The notes under the pieces were generated by a model. It saw only the letters and a program-made list of their open reading frames with translations, did no database searches and was not told the origin of the DNA. The translations under genes and the position numbers were made by a program. A DNA stretch of 12,603 nucleotides from an uncultured Flavobacteriales bacterium (lineage in GTDB: Bacteria; Bacteroidota; Bacteroidia; Flavobacteriales; Crocinitomicaceae): positions 1 to 12,603 of the forward strand of contig CAMLLB010000076.1 of NCBI GenBank assembly GCA_946480815.1. The letters run 5' to 3'. Shown piece by piece: positions 1 through 7,296 of the stretch. Within the stretch, counting starts at the first letter, position 1. The number at the start of each line of letters is the position of its first letter.

Positions 1-1269
1 TGGGGATTGTATGCCGTTCCGGGAATTATTGAATCCTGGTCGATTTGCTCGGAGGACTGGATTACAAGAGACAGTACATCCTCCTACGATGACTATAAAA
101 AATGGTATTTCGGATTGAAAGATTCATTGAATCCAGTGAAATTTGATCCGGGTCAGTGGGCAACTGTTTCGAAACTTGCCGGAATGAGATACCTGGTTTT
201 TACAACCAAACATCATGACGGATTCAGTATGTTCGATACGAAACAAACGGATTTTAAGATCACGAACGGCCCCTTTGCATCGAATCCAAAATCTGATGTG
301 TTGAAGCATGTGTTTTCGGCCTACCGCAAAGAGGGATTTATGATTGGCGCCTATTTTTCAAAACCCGATTGGCACAATGAAAATTACTGGTGGCCGCTAT
401 ATGCAACTCCCAACCGGAACAATAATTACGACACACGAAAACATCCGTGGCGCTGGCAGCAATTCCAGGATTATACGTTTAAACAGATCCAGGAAATTGT
501 TACCGGATATGGAAACGTGGATATTTTGTGGCTGGATGGTGGATGGGTGCGTCCAAAGAATACGATCGATGAAGAAGTACTTTCGTGGGGAGCACCAATT
601 CCGGCGTGGGACCAGGAATTGGATATTGCTGGAATTGCACAGATGGCACGCTCCAATCAACCGGGAATGATCGTTGTCGACAGAACGGTTCAGGGACCAT
701 ACGAGAATTACCAAACTCCTGAACATTCGATCCCTGAAAAGAAACTCGATAATCCATGGGAAACTTGCATGCCGCTTTGCAACAATTGGGGTTATGTCCC
801 AAACGATGAAATGAAATCGAAAGAACGAGTGATCAAAACATTGGTGGAAGTGGTTGCAAAAGGTGGAAATCTTCTTTTGGGAGTAGGGCCGGATGCCAAT
901 GGTGAAATACCTGAAAGGGTAAAGGATCGAATGCTTGAGATCGGTGCGTGGCTTGATTTAAATAGTGAAGCGATTTATGAAACGAGAACATTGGACCATT
1001 ATCGGGAGGAAGCCATTTATTTTACACAAAACAAGCGGAAGCAAAAGACATATGCCCTGGTATTTTCCAAAGAGGTTTCGATTGACGGGAACACTATTTC
1101 CTGGACAGGAAATATTCCGAAAAAAGGAAGCAAACTGGTTTTTTTGCCAACCAATGACAAACTGAAATGGAAAGTGAAAGACGGTAAAGTAATGGTTCAG
1201 CTTTCCCAATACATCCTAAGTACCAGCGATGTAAATCCGGTTTGGACCTTTGCTTTTGAAACGGAGTGA
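1..1269 (+). CDS. Alpha-L-fucosidase, GH29 family (5' end outside window)
   Basis: This enzyme hydrolyses terminal alpha-L-fucose from glycans by the retaining GH29 mechanism. The reading frame is open from base 1, and its first visible residues, WGLYAVPG, match the conserved GH29 block that normally lies some tens of residues inside the protein. The true start and any signal peptide are therefore upstream of the window; the TTG at 7 is not a start. 422 residues are visible. Conserved blocks are KHHDGF (fragment residues 70-75) and VDILWLDGGW, whose Asp (fragment residue 179, bases 535-537) is the expected catalytic nucleophile. A later WETCM block (Glu at about 254) is a candidate region for the acid/base, which varies in this family. 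A beta-rich C-terminal part follows the barrel. No C-terminal sorting domain is seen, so periplasmic or intracellular action is likely. The gene converges on the GH3 gene with no spacer. GH29 is secure; the glycan substrate cannot be told. Confidence 0.93.
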   Translation, partial: WGLYAVPGIIESWSICSEDWITRDSTSSYDDYKKWYFGLKDSLNPVKFDPGQWATVSKLAGMRYLVFTTKHHDGFSMFDTKQTDFKITNGPFASNPKSDVLKHVFSAYRKEGFMIGAYFSKPDWHNENYWWPLYATPNRNNNYDTRKHPWRWQQFQDYTFKQIQEIVTGYGNVDILWLDGGWVRPKNTIDEEVLSWGAPIPAWDQELDIAGIAQMARSNQPGMIVVDRTVQGPYENYQTPEHSIPEKKLDNPWETCMPLCNNWGYVPNDEMKSKERVIKTLVEVVAKGGNLLLGVGPDANGEIPERVKDRMLEIGAWLDLNSEAIYETRTLDHYREEAIYFTQNKRKQKTYALVFSKEVSIDGNTISWTGNIPKKGSKLVFLPTNDKLKWKVKDGKVMVQLSQYILSTSDVNPVWTFAFETE

Positions 1270-3906
1270 TTAAAGAACTTTCAGATTTGTCTTCAGAGGT
1301 AAGTCCCTGGATGAAGAACCGATCATAATGCGGAATTCTCCGGGCTCAACCATCGGTTTTAGTTCCGGATCCAATTGTTCCAATAATTCAGGAGTAATTT
1401 CGAAGCTAACTTCCTTTTCTTCACCCGCTTTCAAATGGATGCGTTGAAAACCTTTTAATTCCTGCACAGGTCGAACCACGGAACTCAAAACATCTTTGAT
1501 ATACAATTGAACTACTTCATCTCCGTCACGTGTTCCGGTGTTTTTAAGCTTGAAATAAACATGTGTTTTTTCAGTCTTTGAAATCTCAGGACGCTCCAGT
1601 TGAATTCCGGAATAGGTAAATTGGGTGTAACTCAATCCGAAGCCGAAAGGGAATAGTGGTTGCCCACTCAAATTGTTGTAATCGTTTCCACGTCCTGTTG
1701 GCTGGTGATTGTATACCAAGGGAAGTTGAGCTTCATTCAGGGGAAAGGTAATCGGCAGTTTGCCACTTGGATTTAATTCGCCGAGCAGGAAATCTGAAAC
1801 AGCCCGCCCGCCTTCCTGGCCCGGATACCAAAGCATGGCAACTGCTTCAGTTTCGTTGATCCAGTTTTCCATGGTTACGGCGCTTCCGCCAACGATTAGT
1901 ACTACAACAGGTATTCCTGTTTTATTCAATGCCTGGATCAGTTCCTCCTGATGTCCCGGAAGTTTCAAAGAAGCCCTGTCGAGAAATTCACCTTCCGTTA
2001 TTCCGGCAACCACAATTGCAATATCCGAATGCCGGGCAATTTTTACACTTTTGGCAATTTCCTTTTTCCAATCTGTTTTTACAGTTGCATTCCATAGCAG
2101 TTTGATCTTTCCTTCACCTTGTGTTTCGTGGAATTCAACGCGAAGAGCATATTTCTGTCCTTTTTTGAAAGAATAGTTCACCAGGTCTTTGTGGTAAGAT
2201 TGTTTGTTCCAGCGATCGATCAGTACTTGATCGTTCAGGTACAACCGGAACCCGTCATTTCCTTCCAATCCGATTTGGAATTCACCGCTCTCAGGAGCAA
2301 TTAGTTCACCTGTCCAGCGAACACTGTAATGATCTGCTTGTAACTTCTCGTTAGGGGCGTATAAGGTCCAATGAAAATCGATTGTTCCATTCTGATCGGT
2401 ATAAACAGGATTACCGGTTAATTCGGTATTGTTAAAGTAACTTGCATCTAAACCAGGTTTCCCGTTCGAAGTCAGGTGAACAGTTGAAATAACTTCATAG
2501 GAATGATCGATCCGGCTTGTTCCTTCGGAATAAAAGATTTTTGCTTTTTTATCGATGTGGTTCGCAAGTTCATCAAGGATGCTCACTTTTCGATACCCTG
2601 GGCCGCTGTATCCTCCTAATCTTGCTTCTACGGCATCTGTTCCGAAAACTGCAATGCGTTTCGTTGAGTATGAAATAGGAAGTGTCTGTTTGTCGTTTTT
2701 CAATAAGACGATGGATTCCTTTGCGACCTGTCGGGTGAGTATTTGTCCGTCAGTATGAAGTTTTGCCTCGTCAATTTCTTCCGATACGTAAGGATGTTCA
2801 AATAACCCGAGTTCGAATTTTGCACGAAGCACACGTGAAACAGCGTCGTCCAGTCTTTTACTGTCGACCTGTCCATTTGCGAAAGCCGGGTAGAATAAAT
2901 CGGCATGGCTGATATCTGTTTGGAAGATCACATCCATTCCGGCGTTGATTGCATGTGCACCGCTTTCGGCGTAATCTTTGGCAGTTTTATGAAGGACCAG
3001 TTCACCACCTACTGCATTGGCATCGGAAATGACGAAACCGTTGAATTTCCATTCGTTCTTCAGCTTTTCGGTCAGCAGCCATTTGTTGGAAGAACAGGCG
3101 GTTCCGTTCAGGGAATTGTAAGCCGTCATTATCGAGCGGGCATTTCCCAGGTGAATTACTTCTTTGAATGGAACAAAATGGGTTTCTTCCAATGCGCGTT
3201 CACTTAAATGGATAGGGTAGCTGTCGCGACCGCCATCACCAACATTGGCTACAAAGTGTTTTGGCGTGGTAATTATTCCACGGGATTCAAATGCAGTAAT
3301 GAAGGCCATTCCCATTTGAGTGGTTAAGAACGGATCTTCACCATAGGTTTCTTCCGTGCGTCCCCAGCGGACATCCGTTGCCAGGTTGATTACCGGTGAA
3401 AGGATCTGCCGGATTCCCCGGGCCTTACATTCTTCAGCAATGTGCCCGGCGGCAAGATTAATGAGCGAAGTGTCCCAGGTTGCCGCCATGGCAATCGCTT
3501 GCGGAAAACTGGCTGCATCACTTCGGACTAATCCGTGTAATGCCTCATCAAACGGGATAATTGGGATTCCCAACCGTGTTTTTTCAACGAAATAGCGCTG
3601 TGTCTTATTGATTTTGCGGACAAGTGTCAATGCATTCTCCGAGGTGTTGTACGAAAGCATTTGTCCACCCGCGTCACCTTGTGCACTGGCACTCAATTGC
3701 AAACCGAAAATTCCATGCTTGAGCTTGCCGTTAGTTGTGTCTCCATCGGATGGGACCATGAATACCTGCCAGAACTTTTCTTCCGGTGTCATTCGGTTCA
3801 AAAGATCCCTGACACGCACTTCAACTATTTGAGTTGAATCTTTGTAGAGTTGTCCAAATACAACGGGAGCGGGAACTAGTAAAAGGAAAAAAAGGAGCTG
3901 CTTCAT
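1270..3906 (-). CDS. GH3 beta-glucosidase-like glycoside hydrolase with PA14 insertion
   Basis: This is a predicted exported exo-acting glycosidase of family GH3, most likely a beta-glucosidase, though beta-xylosidase or related specificity is possible. The 878 residues hold a signal peptide (about 1-18, VVFG then Gln) and the GH3 N-terminal barrel, with EETYGEDPF near 185-193, the KH pair at 216-217 and the nucleophile Asp295 in GFVISDANAV. The second GH3 domain starts near 390 and is interrupted by a PA14 domain (about 483-606, with ASYFNN at its start and EGNDGFRLYLND inside). It resumes at IAIVVAGITEGE, where Glu638 or Glu640 is the likely acid/base, followed by LPGHQEEL. An Fn3-like C-terminal domain (about 775-850) closes the protein. 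PA14 insertions at this point are known in GH3 enzymes and shape the sugar-binding site. There is no sorting domain and no lipobox Cys, so a periplasmic place is inferred. The SDA context of the nucleophile differs from the common SDW. Confidence 0.93.
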   Translation of the reverse strand: MKQLLFFLLLVPAPVVFGQLYKDSTQIVEVRVRDLLNRMTPEEKFWQVFMVPSDGDTTNGKLKHGIFGLQLSASAQGDAGGQMLSYNTSENALTLVRKINKTQRYFVEKTRLGIPIIPFDEALHGLVRSDAASFPQAIAMAATWDTSLINLAAGHIAEECKARGIRQILSPVINLATDVRWGRTEETYGEDPFLTTQMGMAFITAFESRGIITTPKHFVANVGDGGRDSYPIHLSERALEETHFVPFKEVIHLGNARSIMTAYNSLNGTACSSNKWLLTEKLKNEWKFNGFVISDANAVGGELVLHKTAKDYAESGAHAINAGMDVIFQTDISHADLFYPAFANGQVDSKRLDDAVSRVLRAKFELGLFEHPYVSEEIDEAKLHTDGQILTRQVAKESIVLLKNDKQTLPISYSTKRIAVFGTDAVEARLGGYSGPGYRKVSILDELANHIDKKAKIFYSEGTSRIDHSYEVISTVHLTSNGKPGLDASYFNNTELTGNPVYTDQNGTIDFHWTLYAPNEKLQADHYSVRWTGELIAPESGEFQIGLEGNDGFRLYLNDQVLIDRWNKQSYHKDLVNYSFKKGQKYALRVEFHETQGEGKIKLLWNATVKTDWKKEIAKSVKIARHSDIAIVVAGITEGEFLDRASLKLPGHQEELIQALNKTGIPVVVLIVGGSAVTMENWINETEAVAMLWYPGQEGGRAVSDFLLGELNPSGKLPITFPLNEAQLPLVYNHQPTGRGNDYNNLSGQPLFPFGFGLSYTQFTYSGIQLERPEISKTEKTHVYFKLKNTGTRDGDEVVQLYIKDVLSSVVRPVQELKGFQRIHLKAGEEKEVSFEITPELLEQLDPELKPMVEPGEFRIMIGSSSRDLPLKTNLKVL

Positions 3907-3910
3907 GTAG

Positions 3911-3918
3911 CAAAATTA
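3911..3918 (-). promoter_or_regulatory. Promoter-like -7 box, proximal, for the GH3 gene
   Basis: Read on the minus strand this is TAATTTTG, a full match to the Bacteroidota -7 consensus TAnnTTTG. A TTG lies 23 bases upstream (3942-3944), at the edge of the allowed spacing. The box ends only four bases before the ATG, so transcription from it would start at or near the start codon and give a nearly leaderless mRNA. An AT-rich chance match is possible. Confidence 0.3.
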
Positions 3919-3964
3919 TGTTATTTGATTTATTTCATAATCAACCGAATGGTCATCGATGTTT

Positions 3965-3972
3965 CAAAATTA
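3965..3972 (-). promoter_or_regulatory. Promoter-like -7 box, distal, for the GH3 gene
   Basis: This is the same octamer, TAATTTTG on the minus strand, 54 bases farther from the gene. It would give a leader of roughly 50 bases, a more usual length, but I see no TTG at the expected -33 distance. It is a candidate only. Confidence 0.35.
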
Positions 3973-4030
3973 CCTAAAAAAGAATGTGATTTGCTTTTCT
4001 AAGGATTACACATCCGGAATGTCCAGATAA

Positions 4031-4038
4031 TAGGTTTG
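4031..4038 (+). promoter_or_regulatory. Promoter-like -7 box for the frameshifted T9SS gene
   Basis: TAGGTTTG matches TAnnTTTG and lies 52 bases before the ATG at 4091. No TTG is present 17-23 bases upstream, so the -33 element is missing or weak. The intergenic region 3907-4090 is divergent, with GH3 reading left and this gene reading right. Confidence 0.38.
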
Positions 4039-4090
4039 ATTTCCGTCTTTAAATAGAAAATCTTATATTCGATCAATCAAACTGAATACC

Positions 4091-5004
4091 ATGAAGATCT
4101 TTTACTAAGTTCCATCCTTGTCTTTGTCTCTCAATTTAGCTTTTCGCAATTGATGCGTAGTGAAGTCTACGACTTTACTGTTGGTGATTATTTTGGTTTG
4201 GAAAATAAAGCAACTCATCAAAGTATAGGAATGATAACTTTTCGTTATCAAATGATCCATATCCTTACAAAACAACTTTCAGCTACAGGTGATTTGGTTA
4301 ACTATTCGGCCCAGAGACAAACTTATTTTCCGCCATTACCAAACGGAAGCGGTGGAATAACTCCTCCCAGTTATTCGGTAGATACCTTTACATTTATACA
4401 TGCGAACTTAAACGCCCCATATTCACCTGGTAGTGGGGATCATGTTTTTGGCAATTATGCTACTTGGTTTTGGGAAAGTGATGCCACAGGATGTTACAAT
4501 TCGGTTGACACACTTATTCCTTCTCCATGGTGTTTCAATAATTCAGGACAGGCATATCATTTTGGAATGGATATCAGTAATATGGATTCTTGCGACCTTG
4601 AGCCACTGATTTCCGATTACCATGCTTATTCGCATGCCGGCGGACCATACGGAGGAAAGCAACGTCCCGGAGACCCAACAGAACAAAGTTTTTTGGTGAA
4701 TTTGTTTTATGTAGTTCACAATGGGGTTGAATGCGGTGAGCTTCCTGATTTCTTTTTAGGAACTTCCGAGCTTTCGGTTCCGACTATTGTAATCTATCCG
4801 AATCCTGCTTCTGGTGTGTTGAACTTGGAGGGATTAACGAGTCAGTATACAGCTCATGTCTGCGATTTAAATGGAGCAGTTCTGAGTAATGGTATTCCGG
4901 TAATCGATAACCAGGTAAATATTGAGTTCTTGCGATCGGGATTCTATTTATTATATCTCCGGGGAGAGAACGGAACATCCTTTGTTCAGAGGTTTTCCAA
5001 ATGA
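4091..5004 (+). CDS. T9SS type A sorting-domain secreted protein, frameshifted in the signal peptide
   Basis: The function is not recognised. The body is open from 4057 to the TGA at 5002-5004 but has no good start in its own frame; the first start-like codons are TTG 4150 and ATG 4153, after the signal peptide. The ATG at 4091 begins MKIF and meets TAA at 4106-4108. One extra base in the T run at 4100-4103 would join the frames and give MKIFLLSSILVFVSQFSFS followed by Gln, a classic Bacteroidota signal peptide, and a 304-residue protein. The middle part is rich in aromatic residues and carries a few Cys; no enzyme motif is seen. The end is a typical T9SS type A domain: IYPNPASG (bases 4795-4818), an Asn-Gly turn and a final FVQRFSK. 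The protein should be exported and surface-attached or released if the frame is restored. The gene may be a recent pseudogene, or the base may be a sequence error. An annotation starting at 4150 or 4153 would lack the export signal that a T9SS substrate needs. Confidence 0.75.
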
Positions 5005-5086
5005 TAGATCCGAATATTTACCATTCGACACTGTTTTTGTATCATAACAAAGATTAAAATTAGAGATAGAATCCCGGGAAAGTTAA

Positions 5087-5094
5087 TATCTTTG
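5087..5094 (+). promoter_or_regulatory. Promoter-like -7 box for the FabH-like gene
   Basis: TATCTTTG matches TAnnTTTG exactly and is identical to the box before rpsL. It lies 81 bases before the ATG at 5176. No TTG is found at 17-23 bases upstream, so the match rests on the -7 element alone. Confidence 0.4.
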
Positions 5095-5175
5095 ATCTGA
5101 GCATCCCCTGCTTCTGGTGGAAAAACAAAGACCCCGGAAGCTTCTGTAATTAGTTACTAATGGTTTAAAAAGAAC

Positions 5176-6237
5176 ATGAAAAGTGTAATTACAGGAATCG
5201 GAAGATACATTCCGACAGTAATCAAAACAAATGCTGACTTTGCGCTTCATAAGTTTTATGATGAGAATCAGCAACACATTCCTTTAAGGCCTGAGGCAAT
5301 TGCCCAGAAATTTGAAATCATTACCGGTATTGAAGAACGACGTTATGCGACAGAAGATCTGAATTGTTCGGACATGGCGGCAATTGCTGCCGAAGATGCA
5401 CTTCGTGATGTAAATTGTGACCGGGAAACAATAGATCAGATTATCGTAGCACATAATTTCGGTGATGTGATCAAACATACCATTCAAACAGACATGATCC
5501 CATCCATTGCATCGCGTGTCAAACATAGTTTGGGAATCAAAAATCCGAATTGTATTGCCTACGATTTAATTTTCGGTTGCCCTGGTTGGCTTCAGGGATT
5601 GATCCAGGCTCATGCATTCATTCAAGCCGGAATGGCAAAGAAATGTTTGGTGATCGGGGCAGAAGCTTTGAGCCGTGTGTTGGACCAGCATGACAGGGAT
5701 AGCATGATCTTTTCTGACGGAGCGGGGGCGACCATTTTGGAATTACAGGATTCAGATTCGGGAATACTTTCGTTCAGTGCACAAAGTCATTGTGAAGATG
5801 AGGTGACCTATCTGAATTTGGGGAAATCCAACTTCCCGGAATCGGATCCCCGGATTCGTTATGTCAAAATGAGGGGACGAAAAGTGTACGAATACGCCAT
5901 TAAGAACGTCCCGATTGCAATGAAGGATTGCCTGGATAAAGCAGGTGTTCAAATTGCGGATGTGAAGAAGATCTTTATTCATCAGGCGAATGAAAAATTG
6001 GATGAAGCCATCGTTCGTGAATTGTATAAACTCTATGGAATTGCCGAAATCCCGGAGCATGTGATGCCAATGAATATCCACAAACTGGGTAACAGTTCGG
6101 TGGCGACCATTCCTACTTTATTAAGTATGGTGAAGCGGGAGGAATTGAACGGATACAAAATTACCGAAGGAGATATTGTATTGTTTGCATCTGTTGGTGC
6201 GGGAATGAATATCAATGCGGTTTGTTACCAGGTGTGA
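5176..6237 (+). CDS. 3-oxoacyl-ACP synthase III family protein (FabH-like)
   Basis: This is a thiolase-fold condensing enzyme. Family members join an acyl-CoA or acyl-ACP to malonyl-ACP, starting fatty acid or related acyl chain synthesis in the cytoplasm. The 353 residues are somewhat longer than E. coli FabH (317). The catalytic triad is complete: Cys135 in LIFGCPGW, His269 in FIHQANEKLDEA and Asn306 in KLGNSSVATIP. The N-terminus, SVITGIGRYIPT, is typical and supports the ATG at 5176, which follows an A-rich stretch (AAAAAGAAC) in place of a Shine-Dalgarno. The C-terminus has the family FASVGAGMNINAV block. No other fatty acid gene (fabD, fabF, acpP, plsX) is adjacent, so this is probably a stand-alone paralogue and not the housekeeping fabH of a fab cluster. 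The acyl substrate cannot be predicted. It is flanked by two T9SS secreted-protein genes on the same strand, with 60 bases to the next and no clear terminator between. Confidence 0.92.
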   Translation: MKSVITGIGRYIPTVIKTNADFALHKFYDENQQHIPLRPEAIAQKFEIITGIEERRYATEDLNCSDMAAIAAEDALRDVNCDRETIDQIIVAHNFGDVIKHTIQTDMIPSIASRVKHSLGIKNPNCIAYDLIFGCPGWLQGLIQAHAFIQAGMAKKCLVIGAEALSRVLDQHDRDSMIFSDGAGATILELQDSDSGILSFSAQSHCEDEVTYLNLGKSNFPESDPRIRYVKMRGRKVYEYAIKNVPIAMKDCLDKAGVQIADVKKIFIHQANEKLDEAIVRELYKLYGIAEIPEHVMPMNIHKLGNSSVATIPTLLSMVKREELNGYKITEGDIVLFASVGAGMNINAVCYQV

Positions 6238-6297
6238 TTTTCCAACTTTTTTCAATTGTTGTATCTTTATATGTGTTAGCCGTATAAATCATTGATC

Positions 6298-7227
6298 ATG
6301 AAAGTTAAACTACTTCTCATATTTACACTTATCGGTTTGTCCGGGTTCTCACAATCTGCCATCTGGACAAAAGGAAATGCCGTTTGGCATTATGGGTTCA
6401 CCAATGTTGGAGAATCCGGGTATATCAAAGCCTGGGAAAGTGGGGATACAGTGATTCTTGGAAAACAATGTACCAGGATCAAAGCCAAAAGACATAGTTT
6501 TATGATGACAGGACCAAACGGGCCGCTTTTTGAATCTGTCACTGATTATTTAGGAGGAATTGTGTATACTTCCAATGATACGGTTTACTATTGGGATGGT
6601 TATGCAGACCAGTTTTTTGTTTTGTACGATTTTTCAGCCCAGGCAAACGACCAATGGCTTTTACAGGCAGCGGATTCGGCATTTGGATGTAATGACACAT
6701 CTGTCTGTGTGGTTGAATCAACAGGAAGCGTTTTGTTGAATGGACAAAATACAACGGAATTGACTTTGACTCACACACCGGATTCTTATATGCATTTATC
6801 AGGAAAAGCCAATGCCCGTTTTGGTGCGACAGGCTGTTACTTGTTTCCATTTCCGAGATGGTGTGAAAATCAGGGAGGGTTAGATATTGATATGGTAAGT
6901 TTTCTTTGCTTCGAGGACGATAGTTTGTATTACAATCCGAGCGGCGGGGCCTGTGAATACTATTTAGGTATGGATGAGTACGGATTAAGTAACCTTTCTG
7001 TATTCCCGAATCCTTCAGCAGGTAAGATAGAAGTACTTTCTGAAATTCCATTAAAGAATATACGGGTAGTGAATATGTTGGGAGCGGTTTTGAAAGAATT
7101 CCCAACCAGTTTGACTTTGGTGGAAATTGATTTGACTGATTTACCGCAAGGAACTTATTATTTGCATATTGAAAATACGATCGGTGATCAAATAGTGAAA
7201 ACGGTCCGGCTTTTAACCGAGCAATAA
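6298..7227 (+). CDS. T9SS type A sorting-domain secreted protein, function unknown
   Basis: This protein of 309 residues has no recognised enzymatic domain. The start is taken at ATG 6298, not the in-frame TTG 6292, because it gives a clean signal peptide, MKVKLLLIFTLIGLSGFS, with Gln at the predicted +1. The middle part (about 20-230) is beta-rich, Trp/Tyr-rich and contains seven Cys, which could form disulfides after export. The last 80 residues form a standard T9SS type A domain: VFPNPSAGK, then NIRVVNMLG, then LPQGTYYLHI and a basic TVRLL near the end. It should cross the outer membrane through the type IX system and be anchored or released. It follows the FabH-like gene by 60 bases; a weak -7-like TATCTTTA at 6262-6269 may serve it. 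A strong terminator follows. The plan is like that of the 4091-5004 product, but I see no clear homology between the two outside the sorting domain. Confidence 0.9.
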   Translation: MKVKLLLIFTLIGLSGFSQSAIWTKGNAVWHYGFTNVGESGYIKAWESGDTVILGKQCTRIKAKRHSFMMTGPNGPLFESVTDYLGGIVYTSNDTVYYWDGYADQFFVLYDFSAQANDQWLLQAADSAFGCNDTSVCVVESTGSVLLNGQNTTELTLTHTPDSYMHLSGKANARFGATGCYLFPFPRWCENQGGLDIDMVSFLCFEDDSLYYNPSGGACEYYLGMDEYGLSNLSVFPNPSAGKIEVLSEIPLKNIRVVNMLGAVLKEFPTSLTLVEIDLTDLPQGTYYLHIENTIGDQIVKTVRLLTEQ

Positions 7228-7245
7228 GTATTTTGAACTAAAAAG

Positions 7246-7275
7246 AAAAAGCAACTTCATTGAAGTTGCTTTTTT
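7246..7275. terminator. Bidirectional intrinsic terminator
   Basis: A perfect hairpin GCAACTTC (7251-7258), loop ATT, GAAGTTGC (7262-7269) is flanked by A5 on the left (7246-7250) and T6 on the right (7270-7275). The A and T runs extend the stem and provide a U tract on either strand. It lies 18 bases after the T9SS gene stop at 7227 and 21 bases beyond the stop of the convergent gene at 7297, so it can end both transcripts. Confidence 0.92.
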
Positions 7276-7296
7276 ATTGTTTTATGAATTTCCGGA

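Noticed and set aside
397..726. 109-codon minus-strand frame inside the fucosidase gene
   Set aside because: It overlaps the conserved GH29 catalytic region on the other strand and has no recognisable protein features.
1..3906. Polysaccharide utilisation locus
   Set aside because: Only two glycosidase genes are seen, on opposite strands, with no SusC/SusD pair, transporter or regulator in the window.
4091..4110. Programmed -1 frameshift to explain the split T9SS gene
   Set aside because: The sequence ATC TTT TAC has no good X XXY YYZ slippery site, re-pairing after slippage would be poor, and no downstream stem is evident. An indel is simpler.
5150..5160. Palindrome TTAGTTACTAA before the FabH-like gene, resembling half of a lipid-regulator (FapR-type) operator
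   Set aside because: It is short and AT-rich, no FapR is known to me in this phylum, and it lies far past the likely promoter. Chance is a sufficient explanation.
6539..7105. 188-codon open frame on the minus strand opposite the T9SS gene
   Set aside because: The sense gene has a signal peptide, a sorting domain and a terminator. The antisense product shows no domain, signal or start context and looks like a shadow frame.
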